Translations under genes and position numbers: made by a program
Notes under the pieces: generated by a model
The model's input: the letters and a program-made list of their open reading frames with translations, nothing else
Told to the model about the DNA's origin: nothing
Databases searched by the model: none
Source of the DNA: Planctomycetota bacterium
GTDB lineage: Bacteria > Planctomycetota > UBA1135 > UBA2386
DNA: 64,000 nucleotides
Reading direction: 5' to 3'
Assembly: GCA_020851075.1 (NCBI GenBank)
Contig: JADZDL010000219.1
Span: 1 to 64,000, forward strand
Part shown: in pieces, positions 8,602 through 17,308 of the stretch
Position numbering within the stretch: position 1 is the first letter of the stretch
Layout: each line of letters starts with the position of its first letter

Positions 8602-8717
8602 GGTCCCCTTGGTATAGCCCGGGTGGTCTGGATCAGCACTCGCTGGGTTGTCCCAGCACGGTCGCGGTTGTGTGGGACCGTGGCGAGACGCCCCGATTGA
8701 CACCGTGAGCCTGGCCT

Positions 8718-8722
8718 GGAGG
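8718..8722 (+). promoter_or_regulatory. Shine-Dalgarno site for the SGNH gene
   Basis: GGAGG sits eight bases before the ATG at 8731 and fixes this start. Confidence 0.6.
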
Positions 8723-8730
8723 ATTGCACA

Positions 8731-9717
8731 ATGGCCAGTAGTCCCCGGCGCGCGAGCCGACGGTTTCGTCGAATGCTGTTGCTTGCGGGGAGTTGCGTAT
8801 TCTCCCTCGGCCTTGCGGAAGTGGCGCTCCGGGTGTTTCTGCCGGCATCTCTGTTTGTGAACGGCCGCGACACCGAGGGGTGGACCGAGAACACGCCTAC
8901 CTTTGATGCCTTCATGAGCATCGATGCGCGCATCGGCTATGTGCCCAAGCGCAGCACGCAGCTCTATGACGAGCGTGGTCTATGTCGCGATCGTCCGGCG
9001 GATGAGGCGCTGCCCCGCGGTGGCAAGAACGTGCTTTGGATCGGCGATTCCGTGACGGCACGCCGCTTCGTCGAGCGCGAAGTCCGGCGCCGTTCGGCCG
9101 CGCCATTCACGTCCTGGTGTGGTGGCGTCGAGGGTTACAACGCGACCCAGACCCTTGGTTACTACCAGACCGTGTTGCGGCCCCTGCATCCGGATGCCGT
9201 GGTCTTCACGCTGCATCACAACGATTGGTGGAATACTCCCGTCGTCTTCTATGACGACGAACAGCGTGTGCATTGCCGCACGCTGGATCGAGAAGTTGGC
9301 TGGTTCTCACCGTTCTTGTTTACGCACAGCTATCTCTATCGATTGCTGTTCTCGTGGCTGACGGCCGCCAGTGCCGAGCACAAGGGGGATGTGGCGGATG
9401 CGATGGTGACCAACGCGCTGCGGGAGCTGCGCGACGTGTTGGCCGCAGATTCGATTCCGTTCACCGTGCTCGTGCTGCCGCCGATGCGCGCCGAGGAGAA
9501 GTGGAGCGAGGAGGAGCGGGCTCGCCATGCGATGGCCTTGCGCCTCTTGCGAGATCTGGGCGTGAACCATGTGGATCTGCTGCCCGGGCTGCGCGCGGGG
9601 CTTGCTGCGAAGGTGGATGTGCAGCAGATGCCGAACGACTGGATGCATCCCAGCGAAGCGGTTGCCGGTTACCTGGCCGCGGAAGTCGTGCAGGCGGGAA
9701 TCTTGCCGCCGAAGTGA
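8731..9717 (+). CDS. Membrane-anchored SGNH/GDSL-type hydrolase-like protein
   Basis: The N-terminus is basic followed by a membrane segment (RMLLLAGSCVFSLGLAEVAL). The SGNH hydrolase blocks are present: block I as VLWIGDSVTA with the nucleophilic Ser, block III as LHHNDWW with the Asn, and block V as NDWMHPS with the Asp-His pair. This supports an extracytoplasmic esterase or acyltransferase-type activity, for example on a polysaccharide O-acetyl group; the substrate is inference. The start follows a GGAGG ribosome site. The gene is not obviously in an operon. Confidence 0.78.
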   Translation: MASSPRRASRRFRRMLLLAGSCVFSLGLAEVALRVFLPASLFVNGRDTEGWTENTPTFDAFMSIDARIGYVPKRSTQLYDERGLCRDRPADEALPRGGKNVLWIGDSVTARRFVEREVRRRSAAPFTSWCGGVEGYNATQTLGYYQTVLRPLHPDAVVFTLHHNDWWNTPVVFYDDEQRVHCRTLDREVGWFSPFLFTHSYLYRLLFSWLTAASAEHKGDVADAMVTNALRELRDVLAADSIPFTVLVLPPMRAEEKWSEEERARHAMALRLLRDLGVNHVDLLPGLRAGLAAKVDVQQMPNDWMHPSEAVAGYLAAEVVQAGILPPK

Positions 9718-10037
9718 GTCGATGCCGCGGCCGTGGCATCGCGGGTTGGCCACGGCGCCAACGCATACTGCTCAGTGCCGCGCGGGTCTCCGCCTTCGTG
9801 CGGGTTGCGTGTTGTCGGATCTGGGCTATCCTTCAGCACGTGGTTGGCGATTGCATGCGTCGCCAACCTTCTCTTGGACCCGGTTTCCTTGGCCAGAGAG
9901 GTGCGGATGGCAGATTCACCACCGAACCGAATGGAGTCTGTGCTGGCCTGAGCAGCAGTGCTAGCCAGCAACGACTCCGACCTACCCCGGGCTCGCGCGA
10001 TGCGAACCTCGGCGACCGATCCTGGTTGACCTGACGC
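9718..10037. other. 320-bp gap with three hairpins
   Basis: No convincing gene is visible between the SGNH gene and the GIY-YIG gene, which converge here. Three inverted repeats are present: GATGCC/GGCATC at 9721-9740 just after the stop codon, GTTGGC/GCCAAC at 9745-9762, and GGTTGGCGA/TCGCCAACC at 9842-9868. The second and third share arm sequences. They may be terminators or part of a structured RNA. Confidence 0.5.
9842..9868. terminator. Inverted repeat, 9-bp stem
   Basis: A 9-bp perfect stem (GGTTGGCGA with TCGCCAACC) encloses a 9-base loop and is followed on the plus strand by CTTCTCTT. It lies between convergent genes, so termination is plausible, but it has no clean U-tract. Confidence 0.35.
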
Positions 10038-10445
10038 CTACGTTGGGCGCCGTGTCGACGGACCTCGCCGCCGCCTATTGGCGGAAGATGCACGCGCGGG
10101 CCCGGCCCTTGTACCCACAGGGTCACTTGAGGCCCCTGTGCAGTCCAGTCTTCCGCCAGCGAGCCAGGCACGCCAGCGCCGCGGCTGCGCGATGAGCTGT
10201 TCCTTGGCGGCCTTCGGCAACTTCTTGAAGGCGCGTTCGACGCGCAGCGCGTCACCGATTGCGCCGATGCGCCTTTGGAAGACGAGGCTTAGTGGTCCGC
10301 GGCCTCGCAGTGACTTGGCGCCGTCGCCCGCGCAGTGTTGCGCGAAGCGCTTGCCGGTGTCGAGGGCGATGCCGGTATACAGCGCGTGATCCGCGCGTCG
10401 CACCACGTAGAGCCACCAGGTCTGGTTCTTCGTCAAGGGGATCAC
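10038..10445 (-). CDS. GIY-YIG nuclease superfamily protein (YhbQ-like)
   Basis: Residues 8-95 match the single-domain GIY-YIG family (E. coli YhbQ type): WWLYVVRRADHALYTG provides the two Tyr-containing strands, KRFAQH the conserved Arg, and RVERAFKKL the catalytic-type Glu. Family members are small putative DNA endonucleases of unclear role. The usual length is 85-100 residues. Here about 35 extra residues rich in Arg, Ser, Pro and Gly follow, suggesting a mutated ancestral stop codon or a DNA-binding tail. The gene lies 63 bp downstream of the kinase gene on the same strand. Confidence 0.82.
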   Translation of the reverse strand: MIPLTKNQTWWLYVVRRADHALYTGIALDTGKRFAQHCAGDGAKSLRGRGPLSLVFQRRIGAIGDALRVERAFKKLPKAAKEQLIAQPRRWRAWLAGGRLDCTGASSDPVGTRAGPARASSANRRRRGPSTRRPT

Positions 10446-10508
10446 GAGTTCGTGGCGGCCACCACGATGCCGCGACCGGGCGTTTCGCGCAACGGCGGCG
10501 CGCTGGCA

Positions 10509-13010
10509 TCACTTCGACAAGGCCTCGGCGCGCTTGCGAAGTTGGCTCGCTTCTTCGCGGCGATTGAGAAGTTCGAGGGCTCTCGCACGCAGTTCGAGAT
10601 AGCGGGCTTGTTTGCCCATCGCGAGGTAGTCAGCCTGCTCGGCGGCGGCGAGGGCCTGTTCCAGGGCGCCTGGTTGGCTCGTGGCCAGCAAGGAGCTGGC
10701 GAGCTCGCTCCAGCCTTCGGGGTTCTGCGGGCGGGCGTTGGCCCAGCGCCGAGCCTCTTCGATTGCCCCGGCCTCGTCGTGAAGTTCGCCGAGGGCGTCG
10801 ACCATCATCTCGTGGGTCCGATCGAGGGTCGGTTGTTCGGCCAACAGGGGGACCAACTGGTCGCGCGCGCCGGCCGCGTCGTTGCCGTTCAGGAGCACAA
10901 GCGCGAGATCTTCGCGCAAGCCAAACGACTGCGGAGCTTCGGCCGAGCATTCGCGCAGCAGGGCAATGGCACGTTCGTGGTCGCCTTGTCGGCTCAAGTC
11001 GCGGGCGGCTGCGCGTCGCGCACCGAGACTCCGTGGGTCGCGCTGCAGCCAGGCGGTGCTGATCCGGCTCAGGGCTTCGCGGTCGCCGAGCTGGCCGAGG
11101 ATCTCGATCCCGCGCCAGCGGACGGCTTCGCTGAGGCTCGGTTGTTGGAGGGCCTGTTCGAGCGTCGCGATGGCCGCTTCGCGCTGCCCACTGAGTGCAT
11201 GGGCGACGCCGAGGTTGAAGGCGCCTAGTGGGTCCGTCAGCCCCAGGTGCAAAGCGCGTTCGAGGAGAACGACGGCCCGCTTCGGGGCATCCTGCAGCAG
11301 ATTGGTTGCGGCAATATGCAGGGCCAGGGGATGGTCGGGCCAGATGCGTAGGAGCGCTTCGGCAGATTCGAGGCGTCCGGCGGCGTCGTTGAGCGGCAGC
11401 TGCAAGCTCGCCCATTGGGCATGCAGCAGAAGGCGCGGCTGCGGCGAAATGAGCACGGCCAAGGATGCTTGCCGGTCTGCTTCGCGAAGGGCTGCGAGGT
11501 TGTTCTCCTCGCTGCTCAGTGCCGAAGCGCTGAGGAACAGGTCCATCGGCGTGGTCGGCGGGCCGATCTGTGTCTCGATGGTGATGGCTTCGTCGACGCG
11601 TTGCAGGTTGCGCAGCATCGCGGCTCGGCAGCGCAACAACTGCGGATCGGCGAGCGAGTTCTCGTGTTTGTCGAGTTCGGCCAGGGCAATGGTCGGGCTC
11701 GCGAAGTGGCCAAGCCCCAGGCACAGTCCCACGATTGCTTCACTGCGTTCTGGCAACAGCGCCACCGCACGTCGGAAGTGCGCGTCGCAGGCTTCGGAGT
11801 CGGAACCCGTTCTCGCCAGCAGGCCGGCGACCATCGCGTCTTCATACTCCGACTCGATGCGCGCTCTGGCGATCGCACGAACGGCCGGCAGTTGCCAAAG
11901 CAGGCCCGCGCCGAGCAGCGTGGTCACCATGCCGAGCAGGACAAGGCCTGCGACGAGCGGCTTCCTTCGCGCGAGGCGGAGGAGTCGCTGGGCACGCGTT
12001 GGCGTGCGCGCTTGGATGGGGCGGAGTTCGAGAAACGCGCGCAGGTCCTCGGCGAGGGCGATAGCTGTCTGGTATCGCGCGTTGGGAGCCTTCTCGAGGG
12101 CCTTGTGCACGATTGCCGCCAGGTCTTTGGGGAGTCCCTTGTGGTAGCGTCGCGGGTCGGTTGGCTCGTGGGTCAATACAGCCTGCAGCACCAGCTGGGT
12201 GTTCGCGCCTGGAAACGCGGGGCGCAAGGTCACGCACTCGTAGAGCGTCGCGCCGAGTCCCCAGACATCGGTGCGCGCATCGCAGTCGGCGGTGCGGCCG
12301 AGAACCTGCTCCGGGGCCATGTAGTGGGGTGTGCCGGATACGATGCCAGTCTGCGTCAACGAGGCCGAATCGGTGTCGCGGGCGAGCCCGAAGTCGCCCA
12401 GCACGGCGCCCCCCGCGGGCAGGAGGATATTGGAGGGTTTGACGTCGCGATGCACGATGCCGGCTTCGTGGGCGTGCTGGAGCGCGACCGCAACTTCGGC
12501 GATTGCCTCGACCAGACGCCGCAGCGAGTCGCCGCGGTGGCCTCCGTTCGCGCGCAGGGTCTCGAGTCGTGCCGACAGGGACTGGCCGTCGACGAAGTCC
12601 ATCGCCAGCCAGTGGTGACCATCATCTTCGCCGACGGCGAAGACGCGCACGATGCCCGGATGGTCGAGCCGTGCCAGCGTCAGGGCCTCGCGCTTGAACC
12701 TCGCCAGGGCCGTGGGACTCGAAGTGAAGGACGGGTGCAGGACCTTCAGCGCGACCCGGCGATCCAGGGAGCGCTGGCGGGCTTCGTACACCGTGCCGAC
12801 GCCGCCGCGGCCGAGTTCACCGCGCAGTTCAAACTCACCAATCCAGGCTTCCTCCCGCGTGGGGGGATCAGGAGCAGCAACGAACGACTCGAGCAGATCC
12901 GCGAGTTCTGGGTGAATCGCCAGCAGCTCCTGCCAATCGCCACCGTCCTGCTCGTGCTTGACGAAGAGCTCGAGGGCTCGCTCCAGGCGCGTAGACGAAG
13001 GCGAGGACAT
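10509..13010 (-). CDS. Ser/Thr protein kinase with transmembrane segment and TPR region
   Basis: The 833-residue protein has a kinase domain at residues 60-330: glycine loop LGRGGVG (66-72), catalytic lysine K89 in VALKV, HRDVKPSN (187-194), DFG (206-208) and the MAPEQ activation-loop end. All catalytic residues are present, so it should be active. One membrane helix lies at about 352-372, and the rest is helical TPR-like (tetratricopeptide) repeats, placed outside the membrane or in the periplasm if the topology is standard. The N-terminal 55 residues resemble the short helical leader of kinases paired with ECF sigma factors. The ECF gene upstream on the same strand ends 100 bp before this start, so a phosphorylation-controlled sigma pair is likely. 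Confidence 0.88.
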   Translation of the reverse strand: MSSPSSTRLERALELFVKHEQDGGDWQELLAIHPELADLLESFVAAPDPPTREEAWIGEFELRGELGRGGVGTVYEARQRSLDRRVALKVLHPSFTSSPTALARFKREALTLARLDHPGIVRVFAVGEDDGHHWLAMDFVDGQSLSARLETLRANGGHRGDSLRRLVEAIAEVAVALQHAHEAGIVHRDVKPSNILLPAGGAVLGDFGLARDTDSASLTQTGIVSGTPHYMAPEQVLGRTADCDARTDVWGLGATLYECVTLRPAFPGANTQLVLQAVLTHEPTDPRRYHKGLPKDLAAIVHKALEKAPNARYQTAIALAEDLRAFLELRPIQARTPTRAQRLLRLARRKPLVAGLVLLGMVTTLLGAGLLWQLPAVRAIARARIESEYEDAMVAGLLARTGSDSEACDAHFRRAVALLPERSEAIVGLCLGLGHFASPTIALAELDKHENSLADPQLLRCRAAMLRNLQRVDEAITIETQIGPPTTPMDLFLSASALSSEENNLAALREADRQASLAVLISPQPRLLLHAQWASLQLPLNDAAGRLESAEALLRIWPDHPLALHIAATNLLQDAPKRAVVLLERALHLGLTDPLGAFNLGVAHALSGQREAAIATLEQALQQPSLSEAVRWRGIEILGQLGDREALSRISTAWLQRDPRSLGARRAAARDLSRQGDHERAIALLRECSAEAPQSFGLREDLALVLLNGNDAAGARDQLVPLLAEQPTLDRTHEMMVDALGELHDEAGAIEEARRWANARPQNPEGWSELASSLLATSQPGALEQALAAAEQADYLAMGKQARYLELRARALELLNRREEASQLRKRAEALSK

Positions 13011-13110
13011 GAGGCTGGTGGTGTGGCAATAGCCACAGAAACGAAGACCGGGGAAACCGAACAGGAAAACACCAAGACGCCGTGGCTACGAAGAACCGCG
13101 TGCGGCGCTT

Positions 13111-13824
13111 TTAGAGCAGATCGGCGAGTCTGCCCTTCTGCAGGCGCGACAGGGTTCCGGCGAGTTTGGGCATGGCGCGACGATAGCGCATCCGCACGGT
13201 GTCTTCGGCCTGGCCCAGTTGCGCGGCGATTTCGCCGAACGCGAGTTCTTCGTAGTCGCGCATCACGATGACTTCGCGGTCGGCGGGATCGAGCAGTTCG
13301 AGCGCGAGGCGCACCCAGTCGCGGGTTTCGTTGCGTTCGGCCGCGCTGCCCGGGTTGGTTGCGGTGCTGGCGGGATCGAGATCCAGCACGGTCTCGTTCG
13401 ACGTCTGTTGGATTGGTTGTTCGCGGCGAAGGTCGCGCTTCTGGCGTTGCTGGTGATTGGCCTGCACGCGCAGCGCGTTTTCGACCATCTTTGCCAGCAG
13501 GCCGCGCAATTGGTCGCGATCGGAGACCAGAAACCGCGGGGCGCTGCGCAATGCCTGCAACAGGGTCGCCTGCACGATGTCCTGGGTGTCGTGCTGTCGG
13601 CGCAGCAATGGTCCGAGACGGCTTCGCACCTGCCGTTCGACGAAGGCTCCTTCCTGCTGCACCAGCTCGGCCATGGCTTCCTGGTCGCCACCGTGCCATC
13701 TCAGCAGCAAGTCTCGGGTCGAGGACACCCCGGGATTGGATGCTGCTTTCGGGCTGCTTACAAGGGGCCCCGCGTGGCCCAGGACTGCAGGGGGGTGGTC
13801 TGGCCGGACATTCCAGTGCGTCAT
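13111..13824 (-). CDS. ECF-type sigma factor
   Basis: Sigma region 2 is seen as ELVQQEGAFVERQVRSRLG followed by QDIVQATLLQAL, and region 4 as LDPADREVIVMRDYEELAFG then EIAAQLGQAEDTVRMRYRRA, a helix-turn-helix. This makes it an extracytoplasmic-function sigma factor of the type often paired with Ser/Thr kinases. I use the ATG at 13824. An in-frame GTG at 13728 gives about 205 residues, the normal length, and leaves more room for a divergent promoter, so it may be the true start. The gene lies upstream of the kinase gene (start 13010) and is divergent from a second ECF gene. Confidence 0.85.
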   Translation of the reverse strand: MTHWNVRPDHPPAVLGHAGPLVSSPKAASNPGVSSTRDLLLRWHGGDQEAMAELVQQEGAFVERQVRSRLGPLLRRQHDTQDIVQATLLQALRSAPRFLVSDRDQLRGLLAKMVENALRVQANHQQRQKRDLRREQPIQQTSNETVLDLDPASTATNPGSAAERNETRDWVRLALELLDPADREVIVMRDYEELAFGEIAAQLGQAEDTVRMRYRRAMPKLAGTLSRLQKGRLADLL

Positions 13825-13871
13825 CCCTGGCCGGGACGATGCGAGCCAGGTTCGGGTGCGTTAGGCTGCGC

Positions 13872-13877
13872 AGGAGA
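13872..13877 (+). promoter_or_regulatory. Shine-Dalgarno site for the plus-strand ECF gene
   Basis: AGGAGA ends nine bases before the ATG at 13887 and selects that start over earlier open-frame positions that run back through the opposite sigma gene. Confidence 0.6.
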
Positions 13878-13886
13878 GTGTCGCCC

Positions 13887-14501
13887 ATGAATGAACCGGA
13901 ATCGCCCGAATCGCCGACCTCTGCTCTGATCGAGAACGCCCAGCGTCAGGACCGCGGCGCGATCGAGCAGTTGCTGGTGCGGCAACTGCCTGGCTTGGAG
14001 GCGTTTGTCCGGTTGCGCATGGGGCCGGCTTTGCGCAGCCTGCTCACGGCACCCGATCTGGTGCAGTCGGTGTGCCGGGAAGTGCTCGAAGACCTCACCG
14101 GGTTTGAGTTCCGCGGCGAGGCTCCGTTCCGGCACTGGCTGTATGTGCGGGCCGAGAACAAGCTGCGCGAGAAGCACCGTTTCCACCACGCCGAGAAACG
14201 CAGCCAGGATCGGGAGGTCTCGTTGCCAGATGCGAGCACCTTCCTGCCCGCGTATCGCACGCTGTGTACGCCGAGCAAGGACCTCGAAGTGCGGGAGACG
14301 ATGCAGCGCGTCGAAGCGGCGTTTGACCAACTGCCTGATGACTATCGCGAAGCGATCACGCTGCACAAGCTGTGTGGGCTCAGTCACCAGGAGATCGCCG
14401 AGCGCATGCAGCGGACCGAGGGGGCGGTGCGCAATCTCGTCTACCGTGGCATCTCGAGGTTGGCGTTGCTCGTCGATGGTGGCGACACGTCGGTTCTTTG
14501 A
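13887..14501 (+). CDS. ECF-type sigma factor
   Basis: This 204-residue sigma factor has region 2 (LLTAPDLVQSVCREVLEDL, then FRHWLYVRAENKLREKHRFH) and region 4 (AFDQLPDDYREAITLHKLCG, then QEIAERMQRTEGAVRNLVYR, a clear helix-turn-helix). The AGGAGA ribosome site fixes the start. It is divergent from the first ECF gene with a short gap of 62 bp, and convergent with the second Ser/Thr kinase gene, whose stop is 23 bp beyond its own. It may recognise the promoter in the divergent gap; this is inference. No anti-sigma gene is adjacent. Confidence 0.87.
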   Translation: MNEPESPESPTSALIENAQRQDRGAIEQLLVRQLPGLEAFVRLRMGPALRSLLTAPDLVQSVCREVLEDLTGFEFRGEAPFRHWLYVRAENKLREKHRFHHAEKRSQDREVSLPDASTFLPAYRTLCTPSKDLEVRETMQRVEAAFDQLPDDYREAITLHKLCGLSHQEIAERMQRTEGAVRNLVYRGISRLALLVDGGDTSVL

Positions 14502-14523
14502 GCACAACCGCGGGCGTGGGGCG

Positions 14524-17229
14524 CTACTTCGTGCGGTTGGCCTGCCGGGCAGTTTCCGCGTCCTTGCGCCGTTGGTGCAGTGTTGCAAACTCGGGCATGC
14601 CTCGCAGTGGGTCGTAGAGCTTCTGGCCGAGCGGGTTGCCGGGGCCCCAACCGAGCCGTTCGGCGGCCAATAGCAGGTCGAGGGCCCGGCGCAGGGCGGT
14701 GGCTCGTTGCGTGGCGACTTCGGCGGTTTCCGGGGCATTGGGGCTTTGCATCTCTGCCGCGCGAAGCCACAGGCGGGCGGCCGAACGCAGTGCGCTGCGG
14801 TCCGTTTCGAACTTCTCGAGCTCGTGCACGGTCGCTACCAGATCGTCGCGTCGCCCCAGCTTGGCCAGGCAAGAACCTCGCAGGGTGAGGTGGTTGCGAA
14901 GGTAGTCACGGGCCTGGCCGTACAAGGGAGAATCGCCGACCACCGCGCGCTGCAGACCGATCGCGCGATCGAGGCGTTCGAGAGCGAGTTCATCCTGAGC
15001 CTGGTAGAAGTTCATCGACGCGAGGTTGTGCAGTGCCGCCCCCAGGTCGCTGCGACATTCCACGTGGTGGGGGAAGTCGGCGACCAGTTGCTCACGGATC
15101 GCGAGGCACTCCTGAAGCAAGGCAATGCCGCGTTGGTCGCGCTGTTGGACGTAGAGATTGCCAAGCGTCTCCGCGACGTTGGCTACGGTGGCGATCGGCG
15201 GTGGCCAGATTCGCGCGTCGGTGGGGATCTCGCGGGCGATGGCGAGCGCTTCGTGGAGCAGGGGCTCTGCTTCGGGAAAGCGCGAGTTCTTGCTCAGGAA
15301 CGTCGCCAGCGTGTCCAGACACTCGACGAGGTTGCGTTGGTCCTCGGTGTCCTTGCGGCTCGGCGCTGCGACCTCGCGCGCATAGGCGAGCGCTTGCCGA
15401 AGGTGGGCTTCGCCGACTTCGGAGTCCATGAGCAGGTCCACAGCTTCGGCCTGCATGGCCTCCAGCCTGCTCTGCAGACGAAGTCGGGGAAGTCGCATGG
15501 CGTCGAGTGCGGGCAGATTGGCGATGTCTTGCCGGGCAAGCAGAAGTTCGGCGCTGGCTTCGTGGTCCAGTCCCGCTGCCTTGAGAGTGCCGGCCAGGTT
15601 GCAGCGCAGGATGGCGCGCGATTCGAGCAGCAGAGGCGGCAGTTGCTCCGGCTTGCCGAGGCACTCGATGCCTTCGCGGAAGCTCGCGATGCCGCCCTGC
15701 AGGTCGCCCAGGTGCACCAGCAAGTCGCCAAGGCGGGACAGGGCGCGGCTGGAATCGATGCGAAGGCGTTCGTGTGCCGGGTGCCTGCGGCGCAGATCGC
15801 GGTACATCGTGCAGGCATCCTGCAGGGCGTCCTTGGCGACCTTGGCGGCCGTAGGTAGGTAGCGAAGTTGTTGGTCGCTGACCCTCACGATCAAGCCGTA
15901 GATCGCGTCGAGCGCCGTGTTGAGGCTCTCTTCCGCGACGCGAGCCGTAGCGCTCAGCGTGACATTGGCATCGCGTTCGCGTTGGGCCGCCGCGGCCAAC
16001 GCCCGATTGCTGTCTCGTTCGCGCCACGCGAGCACGGCGGGAACGGTGAGTAGACCGAGGAGCACGCAGACCATCGCGGTGGCCGCCACCCGATGGCGCT
16101 GGCACCACCGCCACATGCGCAGGGACCAGTTGAGCCGGCGCGCGCGGATCGGGCGCCGCGTCAAGACGGCTTGCAGGTCTTCGGCGAAGACCTCCGCATC
16201 GTGGTAACGACGTTCGCGGTCCGGATCCATCGCCTTCTGGAGCACGAGTTCGAGCTCGCGCGGCACCTGACGGTTCTTGGCTCTCGCACTCGGCGGTGCA
16301 CCAAATCGGCCGCGCAACGGCTCGCTAGTCGCTGCGAACGGCGGCACCAACGTCAGCATCTGCCAGAGCGTGGCGGCCAGCGAGTAGACGTCGGTGCGTT
16401 CGTCCACCGCGTCGCCGCGAAGTTGTTCTGGCGACATGAAGGCCGGGGACCCAGGAGTGTTGCCGGTCCGCGTGAATTCGCGCCCACCACCGACCATCGC
16501 GACGCCGAAGTCGACGAGCACGGTGCGGCCGTCCCCGGTCAGCATCACATTGGAAGGCTTGATGTCGCGGTGCACGATGCCACGAAGATGCGCGTGGCGA
16601 ACCCCGAGTGCGATCGTGTGGCCGATGCGTACGCAGAGCTGCCACCAGGGGCCATGGAACGGGTCGGTGCCGGTTCCGGTGGCACTGCGGAGTGCGGCGC
16701 GCAGGTCCGTGCCGGACAAGGATGCCGGGTCTTTGCCACCCAGGGCATTGCAGACTTCGTGCACGGTACGTCCGTGCAGCAGTTCCATCGCGTACCAGAG
16801 CACGCCGTCTTGTTCGCCCGAAGCGAGCACGGGAACGACGGCCGGATGCGAGAGCCGCGCGACGGCTTCGATCTCGCGGCGGAAGCGTTCGCGAGCACCT
16901 TCGAAGTAGAGCAGTTCGGGCCGCACGACTTTGAGCGCGACGCGGCGGCCCAGGGATTCCTGGTCGGCTTCATAGACGACACCCATGCCGCCGCTGCCGA
17001 TGCGGCGCAGCAGGTGGAACTCGCCCAGCCGGTCAGGGAAGTCACGCACGGGTGCGGTGGCACCAAGCAGCCCCATCTGGCGGCAGCGAGCGAGCCCGCG
17101 CTCAAGGCCGAGGCGATCCTCGGGATGCGTGTGAAGGTACGCGGCGAGGCCAGCCTCTCCCCCGTCGTCAAAGGCGGCGAGGGCTTCGGCGAGCAGCGCT
17201 TCGAGCCGGTCGTGATCGGGGGGCGCCAT
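14524..17229 (-). CDS. Ser/Thr protein kinase with transmembrane segment and TPR-like region
   Basis: The 901-residue protein has kinase motifs at IGSGGMGVVYEA (78-89), K100 in VALKV, HRDIKPSN (220-227) and DFG (240-242). All catalytic residues are retained. A membrane helix follows at about 372-395 (ATAMVCVLLGLLTVPAVLAW), then a coiled segment and TPR-like repeats (for example EAEPLLHEALAIAREI, GIALLQECLAIREQL). It is a paralogue of the kinase at 10509-13010 by architecture. The ATG at 17229 gives a start like that of its paralogue. The convergent ECF gene at 13887 is its natural partner by position, but the two are not in one transcript. Confidence 0.88.
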   Translation of the reverse strand: MAPPDHDRLEALLAEALAAFDDGGEAGLAAYLHTHPEDRLGLERGLARCRQMGLLGATAPVRDFPDRLGEFHLLRRIGSGGMGVVYEADQESLGRRVALKVVRPELLYFEGARERFRREIEAVARLSHPAVVPVLASGEQDGVLWYAMELLHGRTVHEVCNALGGKDPASLSGTDLRAALRSATGTGTDPFHGPWWQLCVRIGHTIALGVRHAHLRGIVHRDIKPSNVMLTGDGRTVLVDFGVAMVGGGREFTRTGNTPGSPAFMSPEQLRGDAVDERTDVYSLAATLWQMLTLVPPFAATSEPLRGRFGAPPSARAKNRQVPRELELVLQKAMDPDRERRYHDAEVFAEDLQAVLTRRPIRARRLNWSLRMWRWCQRHRVAATAMVCVLLGLLTVPAVLAWRERDSNRALAAAAQRERDANVTLSATARVAEESLNTALDAIYGLIVRVSDQQLRYLPTAAKVAKDALQDACTMYRDLRRRHPAHERLRIDSSRALSRLGDLLVHLGDLQGGIASFREGIECLGKPEQLPPLLLESRAILRCNLAGTLKAAGLDHEASAELLLARQDIANLPALDAMRLPRLRLQSRLEAMQAEAVDLLMDSEVGEAHLRQALAYAREVAAPSRKDTEDQRNLVECLDTLATFLSKNSRFPEAEPLLHEALAIAREIPTDARIWPPPIATVANVAETLGNLYVQQRDQRGIALLQECLAIREQLVADFPHHVECRSDLGAALHNLASMNFYQAQDELALERLDRAIGLQRAVVGDSPLYGQARDYLRNHLTLRGSCLAKLGRRDDLVATVHELEKFETDRSALRSAARLWLRAAEMQSPNAPETAEVATQRATALRRALDLLLAAERLGWGPGNPLGQKLYDPLRGMPEFATLHQRRKDAETARQANRTK

Positions 17230-17308
17230 CGGGGTGCATGACTCTAGCGGAGGTTCTTCACGTGGCCGCAAGGGCTGGTGCCCAGTCGAGCGGCCTATCT
17301 CGCGTTTC

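Noticed and set aside
9733-9951. Small plus-strand gene of 72 codons
   Set aside because: No ribosome site and no conserved-looking features; the region is dominated by inverted repeats.
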